From: CAYONM01 sp964405325
GTDB taxonomy: Bacteria > Planctomycetota > UBA11346
Assembly: GCA_964405325.1 (NCBI GenBank)
Contig: CAYONM010000153.1
Span: 1 to 9,234 of the forward strand
Direction: 5' to 3'
Length of the DNA: 9,234 bases
Below the pieces are notes generated by a model. It was not told the DNA's origin. It ran no database searches and saw nothing but the letters and a program-made list of their open reading frames with translations. The position numbers and the translations under genes are program-made. How positions within the stretch are numbered: position 1 is the first letter of the stretch; the number at the start of each line of letters is the position of its first letter. Of this stretch, positions 1 to 6,530 are shown in pieces.

Positions 1-832
1 CCAGAATATCTCCTCTGGAGCCCAGAATCAGGCTTCCGCGGTCGAGCAGATCAGCGCTTCGATTCAAGAGTTGACCAGTTCCATCGACGCGGTGGCCCAA
101 ACCGCTCGCGCGGCCGATTCCGGTGCTCGTGAAACCACCGGCGTAGCGCAAACCGGCGCGTCGACCATGGACCAGTCGGTGGAAGGAATGCGTCTGATCA
201 GCGAGAGTGCCAACCAGATTTCCAAGATTATCGGCGTGATCGGACAGATTGCCAATCAGACCAACCTGTTGGCGCTCAACGCTGCGATCGAAGCGGCTTC
301 GGCTGGCGAGCATGGTTTGGGTTTTGCGGTGGTGGCTGACGAGGTGCGTAAACTGGCGGAGCGGGCCGGTCAGGCGGCCGATGAGATTACGCAATTGATC
401 GAGGAAAGCGGTAAGCGGGTCGAGGATGGCTCGCGTCTGTCCGACGAGGTCGGCACGGCCTTGGCGAAGATTCTCGGTGGTATCGAGCAGGGCGCTCAGG
501 GCTTGGCGGAGATTGCCGGTCGCACTGGCGAGCAAGCGGACACCGCCAATCAGGTTTCCCGGTCTATCGAAAGCATCAGTGCCATTACCGAGGAGAACAG
601 CGCCTCTGCCGAGGAGATGGCCGCCAGCGCCGAAGAGCTCAGTGCCCAGGCGCAACGTATGCAAGGACTGGTGGAGCGGTTCCGCTTGTCTACTGAACAG
701 GATCACGCTGCGCCACCACCGGCGGTGAAGTCCTTGCCCAAGCAGGCGGCGACCGGTCTGCCCGCACCGAAATCACCACCATCCGGCGACCAACCCCCGA
801 AGGAATCTGGCGGTGCTCTGTACCATGCCTGA
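1..832 (+). CDS. Methyl-accepting chemotaxis protein, C-terminal signalling domain (5' partial)
   Basis: The reading frame is open from base 2 and runs off the left edge, so the sensory, transmembrane and HAMP parts are not visible. What remains is the cytoplasmic coiled-coil hairpin that binds CheA/CheW. Its tip reads NQTNLLALNAAIEAASAGEH followed by GFAVVADEVRKLAERAG (about nt 250-375), the family's most conserved stretch. Two heptad segments match the methylation consensus: ASAVEQISAS (nt 32-61, where the Gln could be a CheD deamidation target) and SASAEEMAAS (nt 599-628). After the second helix comes a proline-rich tail of about 40 residues ending GGALYHA. This is not the aromatic pentapeptide (NWETF type) that tethers CheR/CheB in some receptors. 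The stop overlaps the start of cheR. The family call is certain; the ligand is unknown. Confidence 0.97.
   Translation, partial: QNISSGAQNQASAVEQISASIQELTSSIDAVAQTARAADSGARETTGVAQTGASTMDQSVEGMRLISESANQISKIIGVIGQIANQTNLLALNAAIEAASAGEHGLGFAVVADEVRKLAERAGQAADEITQLIEESGKRVEDGSRLSDEVGTALAKILGGIEQGAQGLAEIAGRTGEQADTANQVSRSIESISAITEENSASAEEMAASAEELSAQAQRMQGLVERFRLSTEQDHAAPPPAVKSLPKQAATGLPAPKSPPSGDQPPKESGGALYHA
800..804 (+). promoter_or_regulatory. Shine-Dalgarno AAGGA favouring the GTG start of cheR
   Basis: AAGGA lies 8 nt before GTG 813. The in-frame ATG at 825 has no comparable purine block at normal spacing. A third candidate, ATG 873, has GAGGAG 12 nt upstream. The site lies inside the receptor's coding tail. 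Confidence 0.5.
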
Positions 833-1661
833 AGCGAGCTTGTCGCAGCCGATCGAGGAGCCACAACTCAGCATGGCTGAGTTGCGGCTCTTCCAGGATT
901 TCATGTATCGGCACGCTGGTGTGTCGCTGTCCGATCGCAAACAAGCGCTGGTTCAGGGGCGCCTGAAGCGGCGGCTCATGGATTTGGATCTCAACAGTTA
1001 CCGGGCCTATTTCGATTATCTCTCACATCCGCAGCATCAGGACGAAATCCAGTTCTGTCTGGATGCTCTGACCACCAACGAGACGTTTTTCTTCCGACAT
1101 AAGCAGCATTGGGATTATCTGCTGCAGGAGATCGTGCCGCAGTGGCGACGCTCGCAGCCGCACGCCAAGCGCTTCCGCGTCTGGAGCGCGGCGTGCTCCA
1201 GTGGTGAGGAACCCTATTCCTTGGGCATCAGTCTGTACGACGCTCTGGACCATCTGGGCATCACGGTGCAGGTGGATGCCTCCGATCTGAACAGCCAGGT
1301 TCTGGAACGGGCGCGCACTGGTCGTTACGGGGAATACGCCCTGCAAAAGCTTACACCGCTGTGTCTCCGGCGGTATTTCATCGCCCAGGGTGATGTTCAT
1401 GTTGTCAAACCGGAGATACGACGACTGGTGCAATTTCGGCCACATAATCTGATGCACGCCAGTCATGGCGACAGTTATGATGTTATTTTTTTGCGCAATG
1501 TCCTGATCTATTTTGACGACGACAGTAAGGGTGTGGTTTTTGGCCATATGGATCATCGTTTGCGCCCCGGTGGCCATATGTTTCTGGGTGCTTCCGAGAG
1601 CATCGGTGGCAGTCTGCCCTATCGCCTGATCCGTCCTACCATTTATCGGAAAACGACATGA
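813..1661 (+). CDS. cheR: CheR, chemoreceptor glutamate methyltransferase
   Basis: CheR transfers methyl groups from S-adenosylmethionine to receptor glutamates during adaptation in the cytoplasm. The 282 residues (numbered from GTG 813) show the usual order. An N-terminal helical domain (about 20-85) is followed by TTNETFFFR (87-95), with the conserved Arg after the Phe run. The SAM-binding motif I is WSAACSSGEEPYS (124-136). Then come the acidic SDLN (157-160), LRNVLIYFD (227-235) and RPGGHMFLG (251-259). The length is normal. ATG 825 (overlapping the receptor stop) and ATG 873 are alternative starts; the GTG was kept because of its AAGGA. The gene overlaps the receptor gene upstream and cheA downstream (ATGA at 1658), which places it in the same translation-coupled operon. 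No catalytic residue appears lost. Confidence 0.95.
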   Translation: MLCTMPEASLSQPIEEPQLSMAELRLFQDFMYRHAGVSLSDRKQALVQGRLKRRLMDLDLNSYRAYFDYLSHPQHQDEIQFCLDALTTNETFFFRHKQHWDYLLQEIVPQWRRSQPHAKRFRVWSAACSSGEEPYSLGISLYDALDHLGITVQVDASDLNSQVLERARTGRYGEYALQKLTPLCLRRYFIAQGDVHVVKPEIRRLVQFRPHNLMHASHGDSYDVIFLRNVLIYFDDDSKGVVFGHMDHRLRPGGHMFLGASESIGGSLPYRLIRPTIYRKTT

Positions 1662-4600
1662 GTAATGGCGCGCTTGATCCGGAAATGACAGCCGGCTTCA
1701 TGGACGAGGCCGGGCTGTATATCGCGGTGTTGAACGAACGCCTGCTGGCGATTGAGGGTGGAGTCGCTGGCGAGAGCGTGGTTGATGAGATGTTCCGGGC
1801 TGCGCATAGCATGAAGGGGGCTGCAGGTTTTCTGAATCTGTCCGACGTCTGCGACGTGACTCACCGCATGGAGACGGTGTTGGATCAGATCCGGAAAGGC
1901 AGCAAGGCCTTCAGTGACAGCATCGTCGATGCCTTGTTCCAGGCCTTCGATTGTGTCAGCGGTTTATTGGCGGAAATCGCCGCTGGCGAACACGGTCAAG
2001 TGGATACGGCGCCGGCCCTGCATGCCCTGGAAAGGGTGCTCGGTGACAGCGCTCCGCCGCCACCGGCAGCAGTGGCCCAACCGGCCAGGGCAAAGGATTC
2101 AGCCGTCGAGCATCTGGGAGAGTTGCCGGATTGGCTGCAGGGACGCTTGTGCGAGATCGACCTTTGCGAGGTCATTGTCGCGCAGGCTGCTGAGCAACGG
2201 ATTTATGCCTTGTATCTGCCAGTGGCACAAGTTTTCAGCAAATATCTGGACCTGCCGGCTTTGCTCCGGGATGTGGCTGAACGAGTCCAGGTGCAATGTG
2301 TGCTGCCTGTGATCGGCGGTCAGGATTCGCCCTGGCGGCCGCTGCACAGCTACAGCTGTGATCTGGCAGTGCTCTGCTTCAGCATTGAGCCGATCGCCAC
2401 GGCTTTGGCCGATTGTGCGCTGCCACCCTGCCAGGCGTGGCCGCTGGGGGCGGCTGTATCTGAGCGTGAACCAGTGACGCTCGGCCGAGAAACCGGCAAG
2501 CCGGTGGCGCGGGTGCAAGGTGAGTTGCGTATCAAACCGGAAATGGACAAGCACCGCAGCGTGTTCATTGACGAGACCCGTGAGGACCTGGACCAGCTGG
2601 ATGCCGAATTGTTGGCCTATGAGCAGGCGCCGGAGTCCACCGAAAACCTGCATGCCCTGTTCCGGTGTATGCATCGGCTCAAGGGCAGCTGCGGGACCAT
2701 GGGTCTGGCAGAAATGGCGCGGGTTGCGCATAATTGCGAAACCATGTTGGCAGATCATCGGGAAGCGGGCACCAAGCCCAACGATGTCGGTTTTCGCTTG
2801 TTGTTCATGACCCGGGATTTTCTTGGTCTGTGCCTGAATCGTCTCGAAGCCGGGGAATCCGCCGCGCCAGACGCCGAGGACTTGGATCAGGCGCTGGCCC
2901 AGGCTCTGGCGCACGTCGCAACCCCGGAAACGGCCATGTCCGAATGGGAGCCGCCAGCGGCAGCCGTGCAGGCGGCGGCTCAGGCGGTAGCGAGCGGTCG
3001 GAGCAATTATCGGGTCCAGATCCGGCTGCATCCGAAAACCCCAATGGCGGATCTGCGCTACGGCATGATTTTTCATCAACTGGCCGACCTGTGTCTGGTG
3101 CATGCCGCCCAGCCAGACCTGCATGAGCTGGAGCGGGGACTGGACAACCCGCCGCCGCTGCAGCTTTTGATCAGCAGCAACATGCAGCAGGACGAGTTGG
3201 TGGAGATGCTGCATTACGATCAGGTGGAACAGGTCCTGGTGCAGGCCATCCAGTGCCGGCCAGCGGCGAGCGATGCCGCGCGCGGTGTGCCGACCGCTGG
3301 CGGTGCGGTGCGTGCGCTCCCTGCGCAGGGCGATACCGTGCGTGTCGACACCGCACGTCTTGATCAGATGATGAATATCGCTGGCGAATTGGTTATCACC
3401 AAGGCACGGGTCTCGCAGCAGTCCGAGGAACTGACACGCTATCTGACGGCCTTGGATCTTCGTGTGTTGGAAGGTGCCTTGGCAACCGCACAGATTTCAA
3501 CGGATCGGCGACGTCGTCTGACCGAATCGCTTCGTTTTCTGGCGCAGGCGCAGGATGTGGGCGCTTCTCTGCGGGAGAGCGCGCAGGAACTGCATCGCCA
3601 CACCGGACAGCTGCAGAATGCGGTGATGCAGGCGCGCATGGTCCCAATCGGGCCGTTGTTCCAGCGGTTCCATCGACTGATCCGGGATCTGTGCAAGGAA
3701 CGCGACCACCAGGCGCGTCTGGTGACGGCAGGCGAGAGTACGGAATTGGACAAGAAACTGATCGACGAGCTGGCCGATCCACTCACGCATCTGATTCGCA
3801 ATGGCGTCGATCATGGCTTGGAATCACCAGCCGACCGAGAAGCCGCCGGTAAGGAGGGACAGGGCACCTTGCATTTGGAAGCCTTCCACGAAGGGGGACA
3901 AATCTGCATCCGGGTGGCTGACGACGGCCGTGGATTGGACTTGGAGAAGATTCGCGCCAAGGCGGTGGCGGGAGGCCTGCTGTCGGCCGATGCGGCAGCC
4001 CGGTTGTCGGATTCGGAAGCGGGGCAGTTGATTTTCGAGCCAGGTTTTTCCACCGCTGCCAAGGTGACCAATATCAGCGGTCGTGGTGTCGGGATGGATA
4101 TCGTTCGGAGCAAGGTTCAGGAGCTCAAGGGGACCATCGGCATCGAATCCGAACCGGGGCGAGGCACCACCTTCACCATCCGCCTGCCCTTGACCTTGGC
4201 GATGATCGAAGCCCTGTTGGTGCGCATTGGTCAGACTCGTTACGCCTTTCCGCTGGAATCGGTCCGCGAAATCGTCGACGTGCATCCAGGCGAGATCTCC
4301 TCGGTCGAGGGCGGTGGCCGTATGATCACCGTCCGCGAACGGGTTATTGCCTTGATCGATCTGGAACAGGCCATCGGCACCGACACCCTGCGGCAATCGA
4401 CCGGCACCATGCGGGCGGTGATCACCAAGGGTGTTCGCCAGAGCCTAGCAGTTCTGGTGGATCAGGTCCTGGGTGACGAAGAAATCGTGGTCAAAGCTCT
4501 GTCAGAGGAATTCGACCAGGTCCAGGGCATTGCCGGGGCCACAGTGTTGGGTGATGGGGGTATCGCCCTGATTCTGGATGTGACCGGTATCGATCGCGTG

Positions 4601-4669
4601 CTGACGCGAAGTCGTCGGGAATCAGTATCCGAACGACAGGCGACGGTGCTCAAGGAAGGGAAAGCGTGA
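1658..4669 (+). CDS. cheA: CheA sensor histidine kinase with two HPt/P2-like units
   Basis: This is the central kinase: receptor-controlled autophosphorylation, then transfer to receiver proteins. Visible order in 1003 residues: HPt1 (about 1-110, phospho-His50 in FRAAHSMKGAAGF); a variable linker; an alpha/beta P2-position domain (about 155-262); HPt2 (about 297-400, His339 in FRCMHRLKGSCGTMG); a second P2-like domain (about 449-533); P3 dimerisation helices (about 560-670, starting VRVDTARLDQMMNIAGELV); the P4 ATPase with N box HLIRNGVDHGLE (711-722), G1 DDGRGLD (755-761), FEPGFST (793-799), G2 GRGVGMDIV (808-816) and GRGTTFTIRLPL (834-845); and a CheW-like P5 domain (about 850-980). There is no C-terminal receiver. 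P3 is about 38 residues longer than I recall for E. coli CheA. The start is the ATGA overlap with cheR. All ATP-binding motifs look intact, so an active kinase is expected. Confidence 0.96.
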   Translation: MSNGALDPEMTAGFMDEAGLYIAVLNERLLAIEGGVAGESVVDEMFRAAHSMKGAAGFLNLSDVCDVTHRMETVLDQIRKGSKAFSDSIVDALFQAFDCVSGLLAEIAAGEHGQVDTAPALHALERVLGDSAPPPPAAVAQPARAKDSAVEHLGELPDWLQGRLCEIDLCEVIVAQAAEQRIYALYLPVAQVFSKYLDLPALLRDVAERVQVQCVLPVIGGQDSPWRPLHSYSCDLAVLCFSIEPIATALADCALPPCQAWPLGAAVSEREPVTLGRETGKPVARVQGELRIKPEMDKHRSVFIDETREDLDQLDAELLAYEQAPESTENLHALFRCMHRLKGSCGTMGLAEMARVAHNCETMLADHREAGTKPNDVGFRLLFMTRDFLGLCLNRLEAGESAAPDAEDLDQALAQALAHVATPETAMSEWEPPAAAVQAAAQAVASGRSNYRVQIRLHPKTPMADLRYGMIFHQLADLCLVHAAQPDLHELERGLDNPPPLQLLISSNMQQDELVEMLHYDQVEQVLVQAIQCRPAASDAARGVPTAGGAVRALPAQGDTVRVDTARLDQMMNIAGELVITKARVSQQSEELTRYLTALDLRVLEGALATAQISTDRRRRLTESLRFLAQAQDVGASLRESAQELHRHTGQLQNAVMQARMVPIGPLFQRFHRLIRDLCKERDHQARLVTAGESTELDKKLIDELADPLTHLIRNGVDHGLESPADREAAGKEGQGTLHLEAFHEGGQICIRVADDGRGLDLEKIRAKAVAGGLLSADAAARLSDSEAGQLIFEPGFSTAAKVTNISGRGVGMDIVRSKVQELKGTIGIESEPGRGTTFTIRLPLTLAMIEALLVRIGQTRYAFPLESVREIVDVHPGEISSVEGGGRMITVRERVIALIDLEQAIGTDTLRQSTGTMRAVITKGVRQSLAVLVDQVLGDEEIVVKALSEEFDQVQGIAGATVLGDGGIALILDVTGIDRVLTRSRRESVSERQATVLKEGKA
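4652..4660 (+). promoter_or_regulatory. Shine-Dalgarno AAGGAAGGG for the first cheC-like gene
   Basis: This strong purine block ends 8 nt before ATG 4669 and only 5 nt before GTG 4666. It supports the ATG, which overlaps the cheA stop as TGATG. Confidence 0.6.
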
Positions 4670-5274
4670 TGCCATTTTCCGATGAAATGCTTTCTGAGTT
4701 GGAGATTGTCGCCCATCGTGGTGCCGAGACCGCTTCGAGTTCGCTGACCACCTTCCTCGGACGCAACGTGCATGTCCAGGTCAACGGCGTCGACATGACA
4801 CAGATCGAGACCATTCCCGAACGCATGGGATCCGGTGAGGCATTGGCCGTCGGACTCCTGGCGCGGGTTGCCGGCGAAATTTCCGGTAATGCCGTGTTGC
4901 TGTTCAGCCGCGCCGAGGCCTTGCAGTTGGTGCAGCTGCTGGGGTCGCCGGCCAAGGACATGCCCATCAAGGGTTTCGGTGAATTGGAGCGGTCGATGTT
5001 GGAAGAGACGGCGAATATCACGATCTCTTCCTTCATGAATTCCATCACCTTCCATTTGGCGCGTCGTTGTGTCCCCAATGCTCCCCAGTACGTCATGGAT
5101 CTGGCTGGTGCGATCCTGTCGGTGGTATTGATGGAGTCGGCCGAGGTTGCCGATCAGGCGGTGCTGTTCACCACCCGTTTCGCCTGTGAAAGCGAGCAAC
5201 TGCAGGCCCTGTTCGTGTTTCTACCCAGTCCCGCGTCGCTGCACGCCCTGCAGGAAGGGCTCGGCGATGTCTGA
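4669..5274 (+). CDS. cheC: CheC/CheX-family CheY-P phosphatase, copy 1
   Basis: This is a likely phosphatase for a phosphorylated response regulator. The 201 residues contain the family signature [DS]-x3-E-x2-N-x22-P exactly once: Ser109, Glu113, Asn116 and Pro139, in a context reading SMLEETANITISSFMNSI. Glu and Asn are the catalytic pair known for CheC, CheX and FliY. The equivalent N-terminal site (LEIVAHRGAETAS, about 11-23) has kept the helix pattern but has His and Ile where Asn and Glu would be, so only one site should work. DLAGAIL (144-150) and the strand after it fit the fold. The size is like CheC; a single active site is like CheX. The start is ATG 4669 (GTG 4666 is possible). The gene overlaps cheA by 1 nt and cheD by 8 nt. 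CheC and CheD often bind each other, and the adjacency here fits that. Confidence 0.85.
   Translation: MPFSDEMLSELEIVAHRGAETASSSLTTFLGRNVHVQVNGVDMTQIETIPERMGSGEALAVGLLARVAGEISGNAVLLFSRAEALQLVQLLGSPAKDMPIKGFGELERSMLEETANITISSFMNSITFHLARRCVPNAPQYVMDLAGAILSVVLMESAEVADQAVLFTTRFACESEQLQALFVFLPSPASLHALQEGLGDV
5252..5259 (+). promoter_or_regulatory. Shine-Dalgarno AGGAAGGG that fixes the cheD start
   Basis: AGGAAGGG ends 7 nt before ATG 5267. The frame is open back to 5147, but residues encoded before 5267 do not look like CheD and lie within the 3' end of the upstream gene. Confidence 0.65.
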
Positions 5275-5761
5275 GACGAATGGGAAGATCATCAAGGTGC
5301 TGATTGGTCAGGTGGCGCTGACCCGACCCCCCAATCGTCTGGAATCGGTACTGGGCAGCTGCATCGGATTGGTGTTGTACGATGCCGAGGTGGGCATCGC
5401 CGGCATGGCGCATATCCTGCTGCCCGACTCGGCCGGGCGACAGACCGGCAATCTACCAGGCAAATACGCCGATCATGCGGTGCCCTGTCTGATCGATGGC
5501 CTGGTACGGCACGGTGCCAGCCGGGGGCGTCTGAAGGCCAAGTATGCAGGTGGTGCCCGTATGTTTTCCAAGAGTCTGGATTATCAGAATCATGACGTTG
5601 GTGGCAACAACAGCGAGGCGGTACGGATGGCTTTGCGCGAAGCCGACATCGCGGTGGTGTCGCGTGATGTTGGTGGTGCAGCCGGACGCAAGGTGATCTT
5701 TCATCTCGATACCATGCGCCTGCATATCGAGGATTTCAGCAGCCGAAGCGAGGTGATCTGA
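5267..5761 (+). CDS. cheD: CheD, chemoreceptor glutamine deamidase
   Basis: CheD converts specific receptor glutamines to glutamates and can bind CheC. The 164 residues carry the family hallmarks: ESVLGSCIGLVLYD with the nucleophile Cys32, GMAHILLPDS with the catalytic His49, KYADHAVPCLIDGL, KAKYAGGARMF, GGNNSEAVRMAL, and the C-terminal GGAAGRKVIFHLDTMRL. From memory of Thermotoga CheD, the third catalytic residue is a Thr six positions before the Cys. Here that position is Glu26 and the next is Ser27, so the third member may have shifted or changed. The start at ATG 5267 is fixed by a strong Shine-Dalgarno and by where similarity begins; it overlaps the upstream phosphatase gene by 8 nt. The stop forms TGATG with the next receiver gene. 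A receptor with a Gln in its methylation site is encoded at the start of the window. Confidence 0.93.
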   Translation: MSETNGKIIKVLIGQVALTRPPNRLESVLGSCIGLVLYDAEVGIAGMAHILLPDSAGRQTGNLPGKYADHAVPCLIDGLVRHGASRGRLKAKYAGGARMFSKSLDYQNHDVGGNNSEAVRMALREADIAVVSRDVGGAAGRKVIFHLDTMRLHIEDFSSRSEVI

Positions 5762-6135
5762 TGTCGGTCGGTGCTCTGATCGTAGACGATTCGCGTTTCA
5801 TGCGCGTGATCATCCGCGAACAGGTGGCGTGTTTGTGCAAACCGGTTTGGGAAGCGGGTGATGCCGAAACCGCTCTGGTTCTGGCGCGTCAGCATCGACC
5901 GGGATTGATCACCATGGATCTGTCCATCGATAAGCAGGAGTCGGTCCAGGGGCTGGCGGTGATCCGTGAACTGGTTGCTGAGTATGCCTGTTGCATACTG
6001 GTGGTCAGTGCTCTGGATCAGGGTTGGCTCTATCGCGAGGTCATGGCCGCCGGTGCTCACGATTATCTGGTCAAACCCTTCGAAGGTGCGGAATTGTTTC
6101 GACGGCTCCAGGCACTGATGGAGATGGCACAATGA
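5761..6135 (+). CDS. CheY-like single-domain response regulator with atypical beta3-alpha3 loop
   Basis: This stand-alone receiver (124 residues) probably takes phosphate from CheA. The phosphorylation set is complete: Asp9/Asp10 (LIVDDSRFMR), Asp53 (LITMDLSID), Ser83 (VVSALDQ) and Lys105 (YLVKPFEG). The loop after Asp53 is unusual. Instead of the common DxxMPxMDG it reads DLSIDKQESVQGL, about three residues longer and without the conserved proline. There is no DNA-binding or enzymatic domain, so output must be by protein contact. The start overlaps the cheD stop (TGATG), with GAGG at 5750-5753 at good spacing. The stop overlaps the STAS gene (ATGA). The neighbouring STAS protein and the CheC-type phosphatase are its likely partners, by context only. 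Confidence 0.9.
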   Translation: MSVGALIVDDSRFMRVIIREQVACLCKPVWEAGDAETALVLARQHRPGLITMDLSIDKQESVQGLAVIRELVAEYACCILVVSALDQGWLYREVMAAGAHDYLVKPFEGAELFRRLQALMEMAQ

Positions 6136-6422
6136 CGAATAGAGCAGTGATACCGGCTGCGGGTCAGCTGGACTATCGCAGCAGCCAGGACCTGGTTGCT
6201 CGGGTCCGCGCAGCCATGCGGAACAACCAGCCAGGCATCGAAATAGCCTTTGCCGGCAATGCCGTGATCAGCAGTGGGGAGCTGCTCGGTTTTCTGGTGA
6301 CCGTCGCGCGTTATCTGAGTGCAGAAGGACACGAATTACGACTGAGCGGTGGTAATGCCCGTTTACGACAGATAGTCGATATGGTTGGTCTCGGGACGTT
6401 TCTGGTGGAGGAATCGGCATGA
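6132..6422 (+). CDS. STAS-domain (anti-anti-sigma-like) protein, copy 1
   Basis: This small single-domain protein of 96 residues has the STAS pattern: an N-terminal strand pair with G-x-L-D (AAGQLDYRSSQDL), a helix, the central strand IEIAFAGNAVISSGELLGFL, then a helix and strand (GHELRLSGGNARLRQIVDM) and a final helix. In SpoIIAA/RsbV-type proteins the phosphorylated Ser sits in a D-S-[ST]-G motif. Here the segment reads I-S-S-G-E, keeping SSG but losing the Asp. The real start is ATG 6132; the frame is open further upstream inside the receiver gene but that part is not STAS-like. It overlaps the receiver gene by ATGA, with GGAG at 6120-6123. Its partner is unknown; by position it may relay the state of the receiver to an effector. 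No anti-sigma kinase is in the window. Confidence 0.83.
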   Translation: MTNRAVIPAAGQLDYRSSQDLVARVRAAMRNNQPGIEIAFAGNAVISSGELLGFLVTVARYLSAEGHELRLSGGNARLRQIVDMVGLGTFLVEESA

Positions 6423-6423
6423 G
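6413..6423 (+). repeat. Left copy of an 11-bp direct repeat flanking an insert
   Basis: ATCGGCATGAG spans the end of the first STAS gene. It matches the right copy at 6520-6530 in 10 of 11 positions, 107 bp apart. Removing one copy with the intervening DNA would leave a perfect ATGA overlap between the STAS gene and the second cheC, as at most other junctions of the operon. Confidence 0.6.
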
Positions 6424-6529
6424 GAAATCTTTCAGCGGGGGGGGCACCCCCTCGCTCCTCTGTTGCGACTTGCCCGCTTCGCGAGCATTTTTCGCTGCGA
6501 ATACGACTGGTGAGGTAGTATCAGCATGA
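6419..6529 (+). CDS. Possible 36-residue ORF created by the insert
   Basis: ATG 6419 overlaps the STAS stop (ATGA), and the TGA at 6527-6529 overlaps the ATG of the second cheC gene, so the ORF is coupled at both ends. It starts MRKSFSGGGTPSLL, has no recognisable domain, and its bases include an 8-G run and two hairpins, which looks like noncoding insert DNA. It could act as a leader that carries ribosomes across the insert rather than make a useful peptide. No family is recognised, and coding status is doubtful. Confidence 0.2.
   Translation: MRKSFSGGGTPSLLCCDLPASRAFFAANTTGEVVSA
6424..6519. mobile_element. Insertion-like segment (MITE/repeat-type) between two operon modules
   Basis: This is the only noncoding-looking stretch inside an otherwise overlapping operon. 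It is bracketed by an 11-bp near-identical direct repeat, which may be a target duplication. It holds an 8-G tract (6437-6444) and two stem-loops: GCGGGGG (6435-6441) can pair with CCCCC-t-CGC (6447-6455), and TTCGC-g-AGC (6478-6486) with GCTGCGAA (6494-6501). No terminal inverted repeats and no transposase were seen. The origin is inferred; the family is unknown. Confidence 0.45.
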
Positions 6530-6530
6530 G
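6520..6530 (+). repeat. Right copy of the 11-bp direct repeat
   Basis: ATCAGCATGAG covers the start codon of the second cheC-like gene and differs from the left copy (6413-6423) only at the fourth base. Confidence 0.6.

Noticed and set aside
1486..1492. Seven-T run in cheR as a programmed slippage site
   Set aside because: It encodes the conserved VIFLRN stretch in frame and no alternative-frame product continues usefully.
1023..1577. 184-codon minus-strand frame inside cheR
   Set aside because: Antisense to conserved CheR motifs, with no family features; a shadow of a GC-rich gene.
2099..3214. 371-codon open frame on the minus strand inside cheA
   Set aside because: It lies wholly inside the well-supported cheA frame, has no recognisable domain and shows the skewed composition of an antisense shadow.
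5147..5266. Longer cheD start at 5147
   Set aside because: The extra 40 residues are the out-of-frame 3' end of the upstream phosphatase gene and lack CheD similarity; ATG 5267 has a strong Shine-Dalgarno.
5991..6131. N-terminal extension of the first STAS protein back to 5991
   Set aside because: It overlaps conserved receiver coding sequence in another frame; ATG 6132 gives a complete STAS domain with an ATGA overlap.
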